From Prevotellaceae bacterium (GTDB taxonomy: Bacteria > Bacteroidota > Bacteroidia > Bacteroidales > UBA932): DNA of 8,416 bases. Numbering within the stretch: the first letter of the stretch is position 1; each line of letters opens with the position of its first letter. The notes under the pieces were generated by a model. It had not been told where the DNA came from. It made no database searches and saw only the letters and a program-made list of their open reading frames with translations. The position numbers were made by a program, and so were the translations under genes. Positions 1 through 6,628 of this stretch are shown here, in pieces. The stretch covers positions 1 to 8,416 of the forward strand of contig JAISRS010000357.1 of NCBI GenBank assembly GCA_031273485.1, given 5' to 3'.

Positions 1-2585
1 AGTTTATTTAGAGCGTCCATGGGGGTCAGGTTATTTATATCCAATTTTTTCAATGTATCTCTTATGTTTTTGAGTACGGGGTCGTCAAGTTGGAAGATAC
101 TTAGTTGATAGCCTTCACGGTGCGAGGCTAAATCGGATACGGGTTTTTCAAGTGAATTATGCGATTTTTCCAATTCTTTCAATATTTCGGCTGCACGGTT
201 AACGACGCTTTTGGGCATACCCGCCATTCGGGCGACGTGTATTCCAAAACTGTGAGCCACGCCTCCGGGTACGAGTTTCCTCAAAAATATGACTTTATTG
301 TCAAGTTCTTTCACCGTAACATTATAGTTTTTTATTCGGGCAAAAGAATTTTCCATTTCATTCAGTTCGTGATAATGTGTGGCGAACAGCGTTTTAGCTT
401 TCGACGACGGATGTTCGTGTATATATTCAATCAATGCCCAGGCTATTGAGATGCCGTCGTAGGTGCTTGTTCCTCTGCCTATTTCGTCAAGTAATATAAG
501 GCTTCTGTCCGAGAGATTATTCAAGATACTTGCCGCCTCGTTCATTTCCACCATAAAAGTGGATTCGCCCTGTGAGATATTGTCGGAAGCGCCCACTCTT
601 GTAAATATCTTATCCACAATGCCTATGGTAGCGGATTCGGCAGGTACGAAACTCCCTGCCTGCGCCAGAAGTACAATCAGCGCCGTTTGCCTCAAAATGG
701 CGGATTTACCGGACATATTCGGTCCGGTTATTATTATTATTTGCTGATTATCACGGTCTAAAAACAAATCATTTGCGATATATTCCTCTCCCGGAGGCAG
801 GAGTTTTTCCACCACAGGATGTCTGCCCTGTTTAATATCAATCACATTGCCGTTGTTGATTACGGGCTTGCAGTAGTTGGATTTTTCGGCAAGTTCCGCA
901 AAGGAAATCAAGCAGTCCAACTGACCTATCAGCGACGCATTTAACTGCACGGGAGCGATATAATCCATCAGCGCAATCACCAGATTGTTGAATATTTGCT
1001 GTTCAAGCACAAGAATTTTTTCTTCGGCGCCAAGAATTTTTTCTTCATATTGTTTCAACTCTTCGGTGATATAGCGTTCAGCGCCCACAAGCGTCTGTTT
1101 TCTAATCCATTGTGCAGGCACTTTATCCTTATGCGTATTTCTCACTTCGATGTAATAGCCGAACACATTGTTAAAATTGACTTTCAGCGATGGTATTCCT
1201 GTGTTTTCGGCTTCTCTCTGTTGAATTTCCATGAGGATTTCCTTGCTTCTTGCCGAAACATCCCGCAAGGCGTCCAACTGTTCATCAACTCCTTGAGCTA
1301 TAACCATTCCTTTGGATACTTGATTGGGCGGTTCGGGGACAATTTCCCGCGCTATTCTTCTGCATATTGCTGCGCAGGGATTCAGCTGGTCGCCCGTTTG
1401 CCGCAGCATTTCGTTGTTTGCCTCAAGGCAGATTTCCTTTATCGGGGCGCATGCCTGCAATGCAATTTTCAGTTGCACGACTTCCTTGGGACTTACCCTT
1501 CCTGCCGAAGTTCTTGAAATGATGCGTTCTATATCTCCTATTTCGAATATTTTTTCTCTTATTGCATCCTTTACCTCCTGATTTTGTATCAAATATTCAA
1601 CCACATCCAGACGGTCGTTCACCTTTTTCACCTCTTTCAAGGGGAGCGCAATCCAGCGCCTCAACAAACGAGCGCCCATGGGCGATATTGTTTTGTCGAT
1701 GGTACTTAGCATTGTTGCGGCGGTTTCGTTATTAGTGGTAAACAATTCGAGATTGCGGATAGTAAACCTGTCGAGCCACACATATTTATCCTCCTCGATT
1801 CTTGAGATGGAGGTGATATGCGCAATTTTATGATGTTGAGTAATATCGAGATAATACAGTATTGCCCCTGCCGCGATTTGTCCGTTTGTCATGCCGTCTA
1901 TTCCGAAGCCTTTCAGGGAAGTGGTTTGGAATTGTTGCAGGAGTTTTTCTTTTGACGAATCCGCAACAAAAATCCACTCATCCATCTTGTAGGTGTAGTG
2001 TTTATGACCGAAATATTCGTGAAAAAGGGCGTCTTTACCTTTTTGAAAAAGGATTTCCTTAGGCATGAAATTATTGAGCAGTTTATCAATATAATTTGCC
2101 TGACCTTCCGCAACATAAAACTCTCCTGTTGATATGTCGAGAAAAGCTACGCCTATGGAAATTTTGTCGATATGTACACAGGCAAGAAAATTGTTTTCCT
2201 TATGTTCCAGCACATTATTGTTGAGCGATACTCCCGGCGTAACCAATTCGGTGATACCCCGTTTAACAATAGTTTTTGCAAATTTCGGGTCTTCCAGCTG
2301 TTCGCATATAGCGATGCGCTGTCCGGCTCTCACAAGTTTAGGAAGATACGTATCTAAGGCATGATAAGGAAATCCGGCTAATTCTATATTCGGTCCCGTT
2401 CCGTTCGAACGCTTTGTAAGCACTATTCCAAGTATTTCGCTGGATATCACAGCATCCTTTCCGTAGGTTTCATAAAAATCGCCAACGCGGAAAAGCAGTA
2501 ACGCATCCGGATGTTTTGCCTTCACTCCGAAATATTGTTTCATCAGAGGAGTTTCGCTTACTTTGCTTTCTTCTTTTTTTGACAT
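1..2585 (-). CDS. mutS: DNA mismatch repair protein MutS (3' end cut by window edge)
   Basis: MutS recognises mispaired and looped-out bases and recruits MutL in an ATP-dependent way. I translated the minus strand from the ATG at 2585 and found one unbroken frame of 861 codons to the window edge; the family usually has about 850-880 residues, so only a short C-terminal piece is missing. The mismatch-reading Phe-X-Glu motif is at residues 37-39 (within GDFYETYG). The Walker A P-loop GPNMSGKS is at residues 621-628 (702-725), and the Walker B/signature segment LILLDEIGRGTSTYDG has its Asp-Glu at 700-701. After the ATPase domain comes the expected helix-turn-helix (SFGIHVARMAGMP), then a linker and the usual LTPMDALNKL ending. 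Only one start is possible, because an in-frame stop lies at 2610-2612. No promoter is evident in the 81 bases upstream, so it may be cotranscribed with the lipoprotein gene behind it. The identification is certain. Confidence 0.97.
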   Translation of the reverse strand, partial: MSKKEESKVSETPLMKQYFGVKAKHPDALLLFRVGDFYETYGKDAVISSEILGIVLTKRSNGTGPNIELAGFPYHALDTYLPKLVRAGQRIAICEQLEDPKFAKTIVKRGITELVTPGVSLNNNVLEHKENNFLACVHIDKISIGVAFLDISTGEFYVAEGQANYIDKLLNNFMPKEILFQKGKDALFHEYFGHKHYTYKMDEWIFVADSSKEKLLQQFQTTSLKGFGIDGMTNGQIAAGAILYYLDITQHHKIAHITSISRIEEDKYVWLDRFTIRNLELFTTNNETAATMLSTIDKTISPMGARLLRRWIALPLKEVKKVNDRLDVVEYLIQNQEVKDAIREKIFEIGDIERIISRTSAGRVSPKEVVQLKIALQACAPIKEICLEANNEMLRQTGDQLNPCAAICRRIAREIVPEPPNQVSKGMVIAQGVDEQLDALRDVSARSKEILMEIQQREAENTGIPSLKVNFNNVFGYYIEVRNTHKDKVPAQWIRKQTLVGAERYITEELKQYEEKILGAEEKILVLEQQIFNNLVIALMDYIAPVQLNASLIGQLDCLISFAELAEKSNYCKPVINNGNVIDIKQGRHPVVEKLLPPGEEYIANDLFLDRDNQQIIIITGPNMSGKSAILRQTALIVLLAQAGSFVPAESATIGIVDKIFTRVGASDNISQGESTFMVEMNEAASILNNLSDRSLILLDEIGRGTSTYDGISIAWALIEYIHEHPSSKAKTLFATHYHELNEMENSFARIKNYNVTVKELDNKVIFLRKLVPGGVAHSFGIHVARMAGMPKSVVNRAAEILKELEKSHNSLEKPVSDLASHREGYQLSIFQLDDPVLKNIRDTLKKLDINNLTPMDALNK

Positions 2586-2666
2586 TAATTTAATAAAAAA
2601 CTGTTTAACTTAATTTTCTGTATATCGTGTTCAACCCCGTCGGTATCATAACTTCCCGTATGGTTT

Positions 2667-3893
2667 TTATTTTAAGGATTCTTTTATTTTTTCGTCAAGT
2701 TTTTCTCCGAACAAATCCTTTCCTATAATTTCTCCATCCTTGCTTATCAGGTAATTTGCAGGTAATTTGGTGATATTATAAAGTTGCAGAGGATAGGTTT
2801 TCACTCCCTTAAAATCGCAGACATTGATCCACGGCAGTTTTTGAGTATTGATAGCCTGTAGCCAACTTTCCCGATTCTCATCCAGTGATACTTGATAAAT
2901 TTCAAACCCTTCGGGGTGATATTTTTCGTATATCGGCAGCAGTTCGATATTGTTCATTCCTGTGACGCGTTCCTTCGACGACCAAAAATCCAACAGCACA
3001 AGTTTGCCTTTCAGAGCGGTCAGCGACACATCTCTCCCCGTAACATCGGGCAGTTTAATTTCAGGGATTGAGGTTGCTTCGGCTGTTTCCAGCAATTTTT
3101 GCATCGAAGTTGTCGAAATCAGTTTTTTATAGTCATCGCGCAATTTATATACGTATGGCGAACGGGGATATTTTGTTTCCAGCGAATCGGCTAAGAGTTT
3201 AAAATATAAAGCGTCCTGTTCTTTACCGAAAACGCCTATTCCGCTTGGTAAAGTCTGATAAATAGCCGTATATGCGGCGTAGGATTTATTGTTTTTCACA
3301 ATAAACCTGATTAATTCCCGTTTATATTTTGTGAACAAAGCAGCTACCTCTTTATTTGTTTTTTGGGATAATTCTTCGTATTCGGGAGTATTTTGCGATT
3401 TTTCCAGCAGATTCACAAGCGAATCGACGGATATGGTTACTTTCAACATATTATCGTTAAGTTCTTTTAGCAATTGCGATCCTTCCGAACCGCTGACCTT
3501 GTATTCTGCCGGTTTGTTCAGGTCGGTTTCGACCCTCACCTTCTCGCCCGACACAACCAAAAGCGAGGCTAACGACTTGTTCGCCGCCGATAATGTCAGA
3601 AACACAGGGGCGGTATTTTTTTTGAAATCATATTTAAAAGAAAAATTTCCTGCGGATTTCAGACGCACCGTATCTATAACTCTTTTAGGTTCCACGTTTA
3701 GAGCCAGTTCCAACAATTCGTTTTCTCCGTTTGCGACATTTCCGGCTATCACCGCTTTGTTTCCGCACGAGGCAAACAACTGCAATATCAACAAACTCAA
3801 TACATATACCGATAAACTGTTAAGAACGGAAAATCGAAAATATTTTTTAAAACCCGAATGATTTTTTGTCATGTATAACTTATTTTTTGTCAT
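2667..3893 (-). CDS. Lipoprotein with degenerate thioredoxin-like (TlpA/AhpC-TSA type) domain
   Basis: Predicted envelope lipoprotein of 408 residues, or 401 if the second ATG at 3872 is used. The N-terminus has basic residues, a hydrophobic segment (about 22-41) and a lipobox-like LFASC with the acylated Cys at 43, followed by Gly-Asn. Residues about 46-130 look like the beta-rich N-terminal domain (DUF4369-like) that often precedes thioredoxin domains in Bacteroidetes; 140-270 are helical. Residues about 276-408 are thioredoxin-like: IPEIKLPDVTG, then LVLLDFW, then a cis-proline loop TKLPANYLISKDG (Pro378). The position of the usual WCxxC reads FWSSKERVTG, with Glu308 and Thr311 in place of the two cysteines, so disulfide chemistry is unlikely. 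The only other Cys in the mature protein is Cys359. The 5' end is a tandem duplication, leaving two possible starts. It lies 81 bases upstream of mutS on the same strand. The true role is unknown; a binding or structural role is inferred. Confidence 0.88.
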   Translation of the reverse strand: MTKNKLYMTKNHSGFKKYFRFSVLNSLSVYVLSLLILQLFASCGNKAVIAGNVANGENELLELALNVEPKRVIDTVRLKSAGNFSFKYDFKKNTAPVFLTLSAANKSLASLLVVSGEKVRVETDLNKPAEYKVSGSEGSQLLKELNDNMLKVTISVDSLVNLLEKSQNTPEYEELSQKTNKEVAALFTKYKRELIRFIVKNNKSYAAYTAIYQTLPSGIGVFGKEQDALYFKLLADSLETKYPRSPYVYKLRDDYKKLISTTSMQKLLETAEATSIPEIKLPDVTGRDVSLTALKGKLVLLDFWSSKERVTGMNNIELLPIYEKYHPEGFEIYQVSLDENRESWLQAINTQKLPWINVCDFKGVKTYPLQLYNITKLPANYLISKDGEIIGKDLFGEKLDEKIKESLK

Positions 3894-3902
3894 GTATAAT
3901 TT
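3861..3902 (-). repeat. 21-bp tandem duplication across the lipoprotein start codon
   Basis: Two copies of a 21-base unit (3861-3881 and 3882-3902) differ at one base. Each contains CAT, giving in-frame ATGs at 3893 and 3872 on the minus strand, and each encodes MTKN. The unit is seven codons long, so the frame is kept. The result is a duplicated start region, with either ATG able to initiate. Confidence 0.9.
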
Positions 3903-3968
3903 ATTTACGAATAACTAATTTACTATATATCAAGAAATCTCCACCAAATAACAGAGAATTTATAGTTA

Positions 3969-4000
3969 CAAACTTAGACAAAAAACACGAATTGTTGAAA
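3969..4000 (-). promoter_or_regulatory. Possible Bacteroidetes-type promoter of the lipoprotein gene
   Basis: On the minus strand TTTC (3997-4000, three of four bases of TTTG) is followed after 20 bases by TAAGTTTG (3969-3976), a full match to TAnnTTTG. It would give a 5' leader of roughly 70 bases before the ATG at 3893. The box sits at the edge of the long inverted repeat. The region is AT-rich, so a chance match is possible. Confidence 0.4.
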
Positions 4001-4011
4001 TCTTTTTTTTG

Positions 4012-4275
4012 GGCTAAATCTTTTTTTGAGGTGCTATGGATGGAGATGACGACTATGTTCCCTCTGTTCGGCGTAACATCATTGCGAGGCGTAAGCCGAA
4101 GCAATCCAGAAAAGTACGGCGTAGCCGTCATTACGACGGCACAAGTCGGTAGCAATCCGGAAACAGACTTATTTTACGCTTTATTTTTCTGGATTGCTTC
4201 GGCTTACGCCTCGCAATGACGGCTACGCCGAACGAAGGGAACTCCCCCCATAGCGCCTCAAAAAAAGATTTAGCC
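4012..4275. repeat. Long imperfect inverted repeat (MITE-like or REP-like) between divergent genes
   Basis: Inner arms 4080-4113 and 4185-4218 are perfect 34-base reverse complements. The pairing continues outward with small gaps (4057-4079 against 4219-4242) to outer arms 4012-4039 and 4248-4275, which match at 27 of 28 bases. The left half carries about 12 extra bases near 4045-4056. The core CATTGCGAGGCGTAAGCCGA followed by AGCAATCC also appears as a diverged direct copy at about 4114-4163, so there are three related units, one of them inverted. A CATTGCGAG...GCAATCC pattern resembles dispersed intergenic repeats seen in many bacteria (family knowledge, not checked). There is no transposase in the element. 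A transcript would fold into a very stable hairpin. Short ORFs in both strands here are by-products of the repeat. Confidence 0.85.
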
Positions 4276-4290
4276 TTTAGAACAATCTTA

Positions 4291-4321
4291 TTTCTTATTG
4301 AAAAAAAAGATAATACCTTTG
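4291..4321 (+). promoter_or_regulatory. Promoter of the MBL-fold hydrolase gene
   Basis: TACCTTTG at 4314-4321 fully matches the Bacteroidetes -7 element TAnnTTTG. TTTC at 4291-4294 lies 19 bases upstream as a three-of-four -33 element. The predicted start of transcription is about 25 bases before the ATG at 4352. The 18 bases from 4313 to 4330 (ATACCTTTGCGCCGTTAA) are identical to the trpB2 promoter at 6650-6667. Confidence 0.65.
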
Positions 4322-4351
4322 CGCCGTTAATTTCATAAAACAACCTTAAAT

Positions 4352-5185
4352 ATGGATTCAAAATTTTTTACCGCCGTAGAAATCGCTCCGCAGACCACAG
4401 CTATAATCGGTCTGGGGAATGAGTTGTGCTATCTTGTGGAAGGAAAAACAAAAGCTCTACTGATTGATACGCTTCTCGGAGTGGGGAATTTACGGGCATT
4501 TTGTCGGGAACTGACGGATTTGCCGATTACTGTGGTGAATACTCACGGTCATGCGGATCACACGGGTGGTAATTTCGACTTTGACGAATGTTATATCCAT
4601 CCGAACGACATTTTCCTGATCTATGAACCGGAAAAACTGCGGGTAGAATATGTTAAAAACGGCATAAGGAAATCCGGAAAGAACATTGTCCTCATGGAAA
4701 GTGATTTTACCGTTGCCAAGCCAATGAAAACCTTACCCGTTTACGACGGCTTTGTTTTTGAGCTGGGCGACAGAAATATCGAAGTTATAACCGTTCCCGG
4801 TCACACCTGCGGCAGCATTGTTCTGTTGGACAGGGATAACAGGATTGTTTTTTCGGGGGATGCCTGCAATTCCAACACCCTGCTGTTCCTTTCCCATTCA
4901 ACTTCAATTGAAGAATACAGGGAAAGTCTGGAGCGGTTCAAACTTTTTCAACCTTTTTTCGATGTTATGTGGGGTGGACACGCTCTGCGACCCGTCCTCG
5001 GCGTCATCATAGACGAAGCCATTGAATTGTGCGGCGAAATCCTTGCCGGTACCGATGACGCGGAAGAAAGCGAACATCTGGGACGTCCCTGTTTTTACGG
5101 CAAAAAGAGGGATGCCGACTTTAAACGACAAGACGGCAAAATTGCAAACATCGCATACGACAAGAGAAAAATCAATAAAAAATGA
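4352..5185 (+). CDS. Metallo-beta-lactamase-fold metallo-hydrolase
   Basis: A 277-residue cytoplasmic protein (no signal peptide) of the metallo-beta-lactamase superfamily, whose members hydrolyse esters, thioesters, lactams or phosphoesters with a one- or two-metal centre. The metal-binding motif THGHADH is at residues 64-70 (His65, His67, Asp69, His70). Further ligands are His151 in TVPGHTCGSI, Asp170 in VFSGDACNSN and His210 in MWGGHALRP, so the dinuclear site looks complete. The N-terminal strands (YLVEGKTKALLIDTLLG) are typical. The layout resembles glyoxalase II-like and general MBL hydrolases, but the substrate cannot be told from sequence. The ATG follows a good promoter with a leader of about 25 bases. 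It appears monocistronic: the next gene is convergent and starts its stop codon 13 bases downstream. Confidence 0.92.
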   Translation: MDSKFFTAVEIAPQTTAIIGLGNELCYLVEGKTKALLIDTLLGVGNLRAFCRELTDLPITVVNTHGHADHTGGNFDFDECYIHPNDIFLIYEPEKLRVEYVKNGIRKSGKNIVLMESDFTVAKPMKTLPVYDGFVFELGDRNIEVITVPGHTCGSIVLLDRDNRIVFSGDACNSNTLLFLSHSTSIEEYRESLERFKLFQPFFDVMWGGHALRPVLGVIIDEAIELCGEILAGTDDAEESEHLGRPCFYGKKRDADFKRQDGKIANIAYDKRKINKK

Positions 5186-5202
5186 GTGACAGATATTGTC
5201 AC
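5186..5202 (-). terminator. Hairpin between convergent MBL and hicB genes
   Basis: GTGACA (5186-5191) and TGTCAC (5197-5202) form a six-pair stem with a five-base loop, starting right after the MBL stop codon and overlapping the hicB stop codon. On the minus strand the stem is followed by TCATTTTTTATTG, so it fits an intrinsic terminator for hicB. On the plus strand there is no U-run, so termination of the MBL transcript is less certain. Confidence 0.6.
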
Positions 5203-5621
5203 AGAATATGGATTTCGGACAAACCGGCTGCAAAGCTATGCAAATTATTCTGAATGCGTAAGAGTTGTTTTTTTGACGGAGTTTTTGTTCCTGCAATATA
5301 TTGTTTGATAATGGACTCGTGCAGTCCTGTTACTCGTGCGAGGTTTGTACGGTTGAAAACTCCTTGATACAAGTCAAGCAGGGCGCCGAGGTCGTAATGG
5401 TAGATAAATTCCCAGTTTCGGTCAATAATCCAGGGGTCTTGGAAGCCGTCTTCCGCCATTCCGTCGGCGTGAAATTCGAGGGCATCCTTTATTTTGCGTT
5501 GCAGTGTTCGCACGTTGGGAGCAACAGTTATAAATCCCTGTACTTCCGCGATATATGCGGAGAGGTTCGTGGCGGGTTTTCCGTCGGTGAGGGGCTTTTC
5601 GACAAAGACATTTAATTTCAT
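5199..5621 (-). CDS. hicB: HicB-family antitoxin
   Basis: A 140-residue protein of the HicB type, the antitoxin of type II HicAB modules, which binds HicA and usually represses its own operon. Residues about 1-60 match the partly degenerate HicB fold (strand VFVEK, then SAYIAEVQGF, then a helix ending in EFHADGMAEDG). Residues about 75-135 form a C-terminal helix-turn-helix typical of Bacteroidetes HicB: LARVTGLHESIIKQYIAG, then the KTPSKKQLLRIQNNLHSFAAGL region. The start is the ATG at 5619-5621, preceded by an A/T-rich tract. The cognate hicA lies upstream on the same strand but 305 bases away, whereas the pair is normally adjacent. No convincing separate promoter is visible; a weak TATTATTG near 5653-5660 is the best candidate. 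The gene looks intact. Confidence 0.88.
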   Translation of the reverse strand: MKLNVFVEKPLTDGKPATNLSAYIAEVQGFITVAPNVRTLQRKIKDALEFHADGMAEDGFQDPWIIDRNWEFIYHYDLGALLDLYQGVFNRTNLARVTGLHESIIKQYIAGTKTPSKKQLLRIQNNLHSFAAGLSEIHIL

Positions 5622-5698
5622 GTTTCTCTATTTTTATTTAAATTTCTAACTTCAATAATATTCTAAATTGTTAATTGTTTAACAGTCAAGTGTTGATT

Positions 5699-5741
5699 TT
5701 ACTTGAGGGTGGGGACAAGTTTCCCCCCTCCTCTCAAGTAA
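5699..5741. repeat. Inverted repeat with G and C tracts
   Basis: TTACTTGAG (5699-5707) and CTCAAGTAA (5733-5741) are a perfect nine-base inverted repeat. Inside, GGGGA (5711-5715) can pair with TCCCC (5722-5726), giving a two-part hairpin. No U-run follows on either strand, so it is not a standard terminator. G/C tracts like this also occur downstream of trpB2 at 8221-8259. Confidence 0.7.
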
Positions 5742-5747
5742 GATATT

Positions 5748-5878
5748 GAGGGTACCTCTAAAACTACTTTTTCGGCGTTCAATTCCAATTTTATCAATTT
5801 TTAATCCTCATTTACAATGGACAAACTTCGGTTTAAAATCTTGTCTGCCTCGAAAAATCAAGTTTTTAGAGGAACTCT
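5748..5878. repeat. MITE-like imperfect inverted repeat inside the hicAB locus
   Basis: CCTCTAAAA (5755-5763) is the exact reverse complement of TTTTAGAGG (5864-5872), and TTTTTCG (5768-5774) that of CGAAAAA (5851-5857), with four to six unpaired bases between. Weaker matching extends outwards to about 5748 and 5878. The element is about 130 bases and noncoding, consistent with a small transposase-less element or the fused ends of an insertion sequence. I see no clear target-site duplication, so mobility is an inference. Confidence 0.55.
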
Positions 5879-5888
5879 TAAGTAATCT

Positions 5889-5931
5889 TTTAAAGAACTT
5901 TTCTCTCTCCAAAAGAGAAAAGCTCTTTAAA
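5889..5931. repeat. Stable stem-loop over the hicA stop codon
   Basis: Arms 5889-5906 and 5914-5931 are reverse complements at 17 of 18 positions with a seven-base loop. The hicA stop codon (5927-5929) lies within the arm. In the hicA transcript this would fold at the very 3' end and could block 3' exonucleases or reduce read-through to hicB. There is no clean U-run after it on the minus strand, so an intrinsic terminator is uncertain. Confidence 0.75.
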
Positions 5932-6136
5932 GTGGCTCGGTTGGTAAACCTGCCTGTTTCAGAATGCTTTTGAGTGTTTTAGGGTGCACTGTTGCGGAAA
6001 GTTTGCCGGGGACAGTTACGCGCCCTCGTTTGAGAGGGTGAGTAAACTGTCGGTGACTTCCTTTCTGTGAGTGCAACTGCCAACCATTTTTGTAAAGAAC
6101 GTCAAGTAGTTCTGAAACTGTGAAAACACGTTTCAT
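5927..6136 (-). CDS. hicA: HicA-family mRNA interferase toxin
   Basis: A 69-residue protein with the double-stranded-RNA-binding-like fold of HicA toxins, which cleave mRNA and are neutralised by HicB. The visible signature is GWQLHSQKGSHRQFTHP with the predicted catalytic His28 in GSHR. It is followed by the strand RVTVPGKL and the conserved ending HPKTLKSILKQAGLP. Length and motif order match the family, and nothing looks broken. The ATG at 6134-6136 lies about 25 bases from a strong promoter on the minus strand. Gene order (hicA then hicB) is standard, but hicB begins 305 bases downstream behind several hairpins, which could alter the toxin-to-antitoxin balance. Confidence 0.93.
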   Translation of the reverse strand: MKRVFTVSELLDVLYKNGWQLHSQKGSHRQFTHPLKRGRVTVPGKLSATVHPKTLKSILKQAGLPTEPL

Positions 6137-6166
6137 ACTTTACATTTTAAAATTTACATAACGGCA

Positions 6167-6198
6167 CAAAAGTAGCGTATTTCGACAGGATATGCAAA
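6167..6198 (-). promoter_or_regulatory. Promoter of hicA
   Basis: On the minus strand TTTG (6195-6198), a 20-base spacer and TACTTTTG (6167-6174) make a full match to the Bacteroidetes TTTG/TAnnTTTG promoter. Just downstream comes TGCCGTTA, close to the CGCCGTTA after the MBL and trpB2 promoters. Confidence 0.75.
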
Positions 6199-6341
6199 TA
6201 ATTTTCATTAAAAATCGTTTTATAAGATGATTGCGCCGGAGATATGTATCGAAAAATGTCGTCCATGCTGGACTTGTACTCATCTTACATACATGCGACA
6301 ATTTGAAATACACCCTTATGAACGATAAACAACGCAAAGCA

Positions 6342-6362
6342 AAAAAATCCTTCGGATTTTTT
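6342..6362. terminator. A/T-rich palindromic stem-loop, possible bidirectional terminator
   Basis: AAAAAATCC (6342-6350), TTC and GGATTTTTT (6354-6362) give a nine-pair stem with a U-run on both strands. The shape fits a weak bidirectional terminator. It could equally be part of a dispersed repeat, because a similar AATCC-GCA-GGATT palindrome followed by AATTCGTGTAATT occurs near the right window edge. Confidence 0.4.
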
Positions 6363-6406
6363 AATTCGTGTAATTCTCGGATAAAATTCGTGTAATTCTC
6401 GGATAA
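6363..6406. repeat. Perfect 22-bp tandem repeat containing AATTCGTGTAATT
   Basis: Positions 6363-6384 and 6385-6406 are identical. The first 13 bases of each unit, AATTCGTGTAATT, recur at 8404-8416, and a close variant lies at 8371-8384. This is a dispersed intergenic repeat with no visible coding role. Confidence 0.9.
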
Positions 6407-6628
6407 AGAAAAATCCGGTGACCGGAAAATGCGATATTTTTATGTTTTCAGATGTCAGGTGTTCTGAAATTATATATGATTTTAGACTTCGGCAACATTT
6501 TTTTTTACACGCAGTCAAAATATATTTTACACATTGTAACTGTTTGATTTTTATGCTTTATTTACTCATGTTATCGAGAATCCGGTTATACTTATGGTTG
6601 AATTTATATCAAATAATATAAAAAAAAA

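Larger units (their letters stand above)
5622..5926. other. 305-base hicA-hicB spacer with hairpins, no gene
   Basis: This stretch separates two genes that are normally adjacent. From the hicB side it holds an A/T-rich tract with two direct AATTGTT copies (5666-5679) that could be an operator, a G/C-tract hairpin (5699-5741), a MITE-like inverted repeat (5748-5878) and a hairpin at the hicA 3' end (5889-5931). No coding region is convincing: the one 75-codon frame across it (5746-5973) runs through the inverted repeat and antisense into hicA. Confidence 0.7.
6137..6628. other. Noncoding region between hicA and the trpB2 promoter
   Basis: About 490 bases with no credible gene. It contains the hicA promoter, an A/T palindrome (6342-6362), a perfect 22-base tandem repeat (6363-6406) and a 13-base palindrome TCCGGTGACCGGA (6414-6426). 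The rest is AT-rich. Short frames on either strand have low-complexity, repeat-derived translations and resemble no protein I know. Confidence 0.7.

Noticed and set aside
996..1517. 173-codon plus-strand frame within mutS (and others at 159-449, 463-747, 1862-2062, 2134-2364)
   Set aside because: All lie antisense to the intact MutS reading frame, have no family resemblance and contain runs of hydrophobic and Cys residues typical of shadow frames.
3289..3861. 190-codon plus-strand frame
   Set aside because: Antisense shadow of the lipoprotein gene; Ser/Phe-rich translation without any recognisable motif and no promoter.
3866..4361. Short frames of 76-117 codons on both strands in the MBL/lipoprotein intergenic region
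   Set aside because: They run through the long inverted repeat, and their translations (such as LRGVSRSNPEKYG and ARRKPKQSRK) are the repeat read in different frames.
4904..5296. 130-codon minus-strand frame overlapping the MBL gene and the hicB 3' end
   Set aside because: Antisense to a clear metallo-hydrolase with complete metal ligands and in a different frame from hicB; no motif.
5301..5615. 104-codon plus-strand frame opposite hicB
   Set aside because: Shadow of hicB; the minus-strand product has a clear HicB-type helix-turn-helix.
6140..6621. Short frames of 65-77 codons between hicA and the trpB2 promoter
   Set aside because: Translations come from AT-rich and tandem-repeat DNA (for example PRITRIKKSEGFF), start in no promoter context and resemble no known family.
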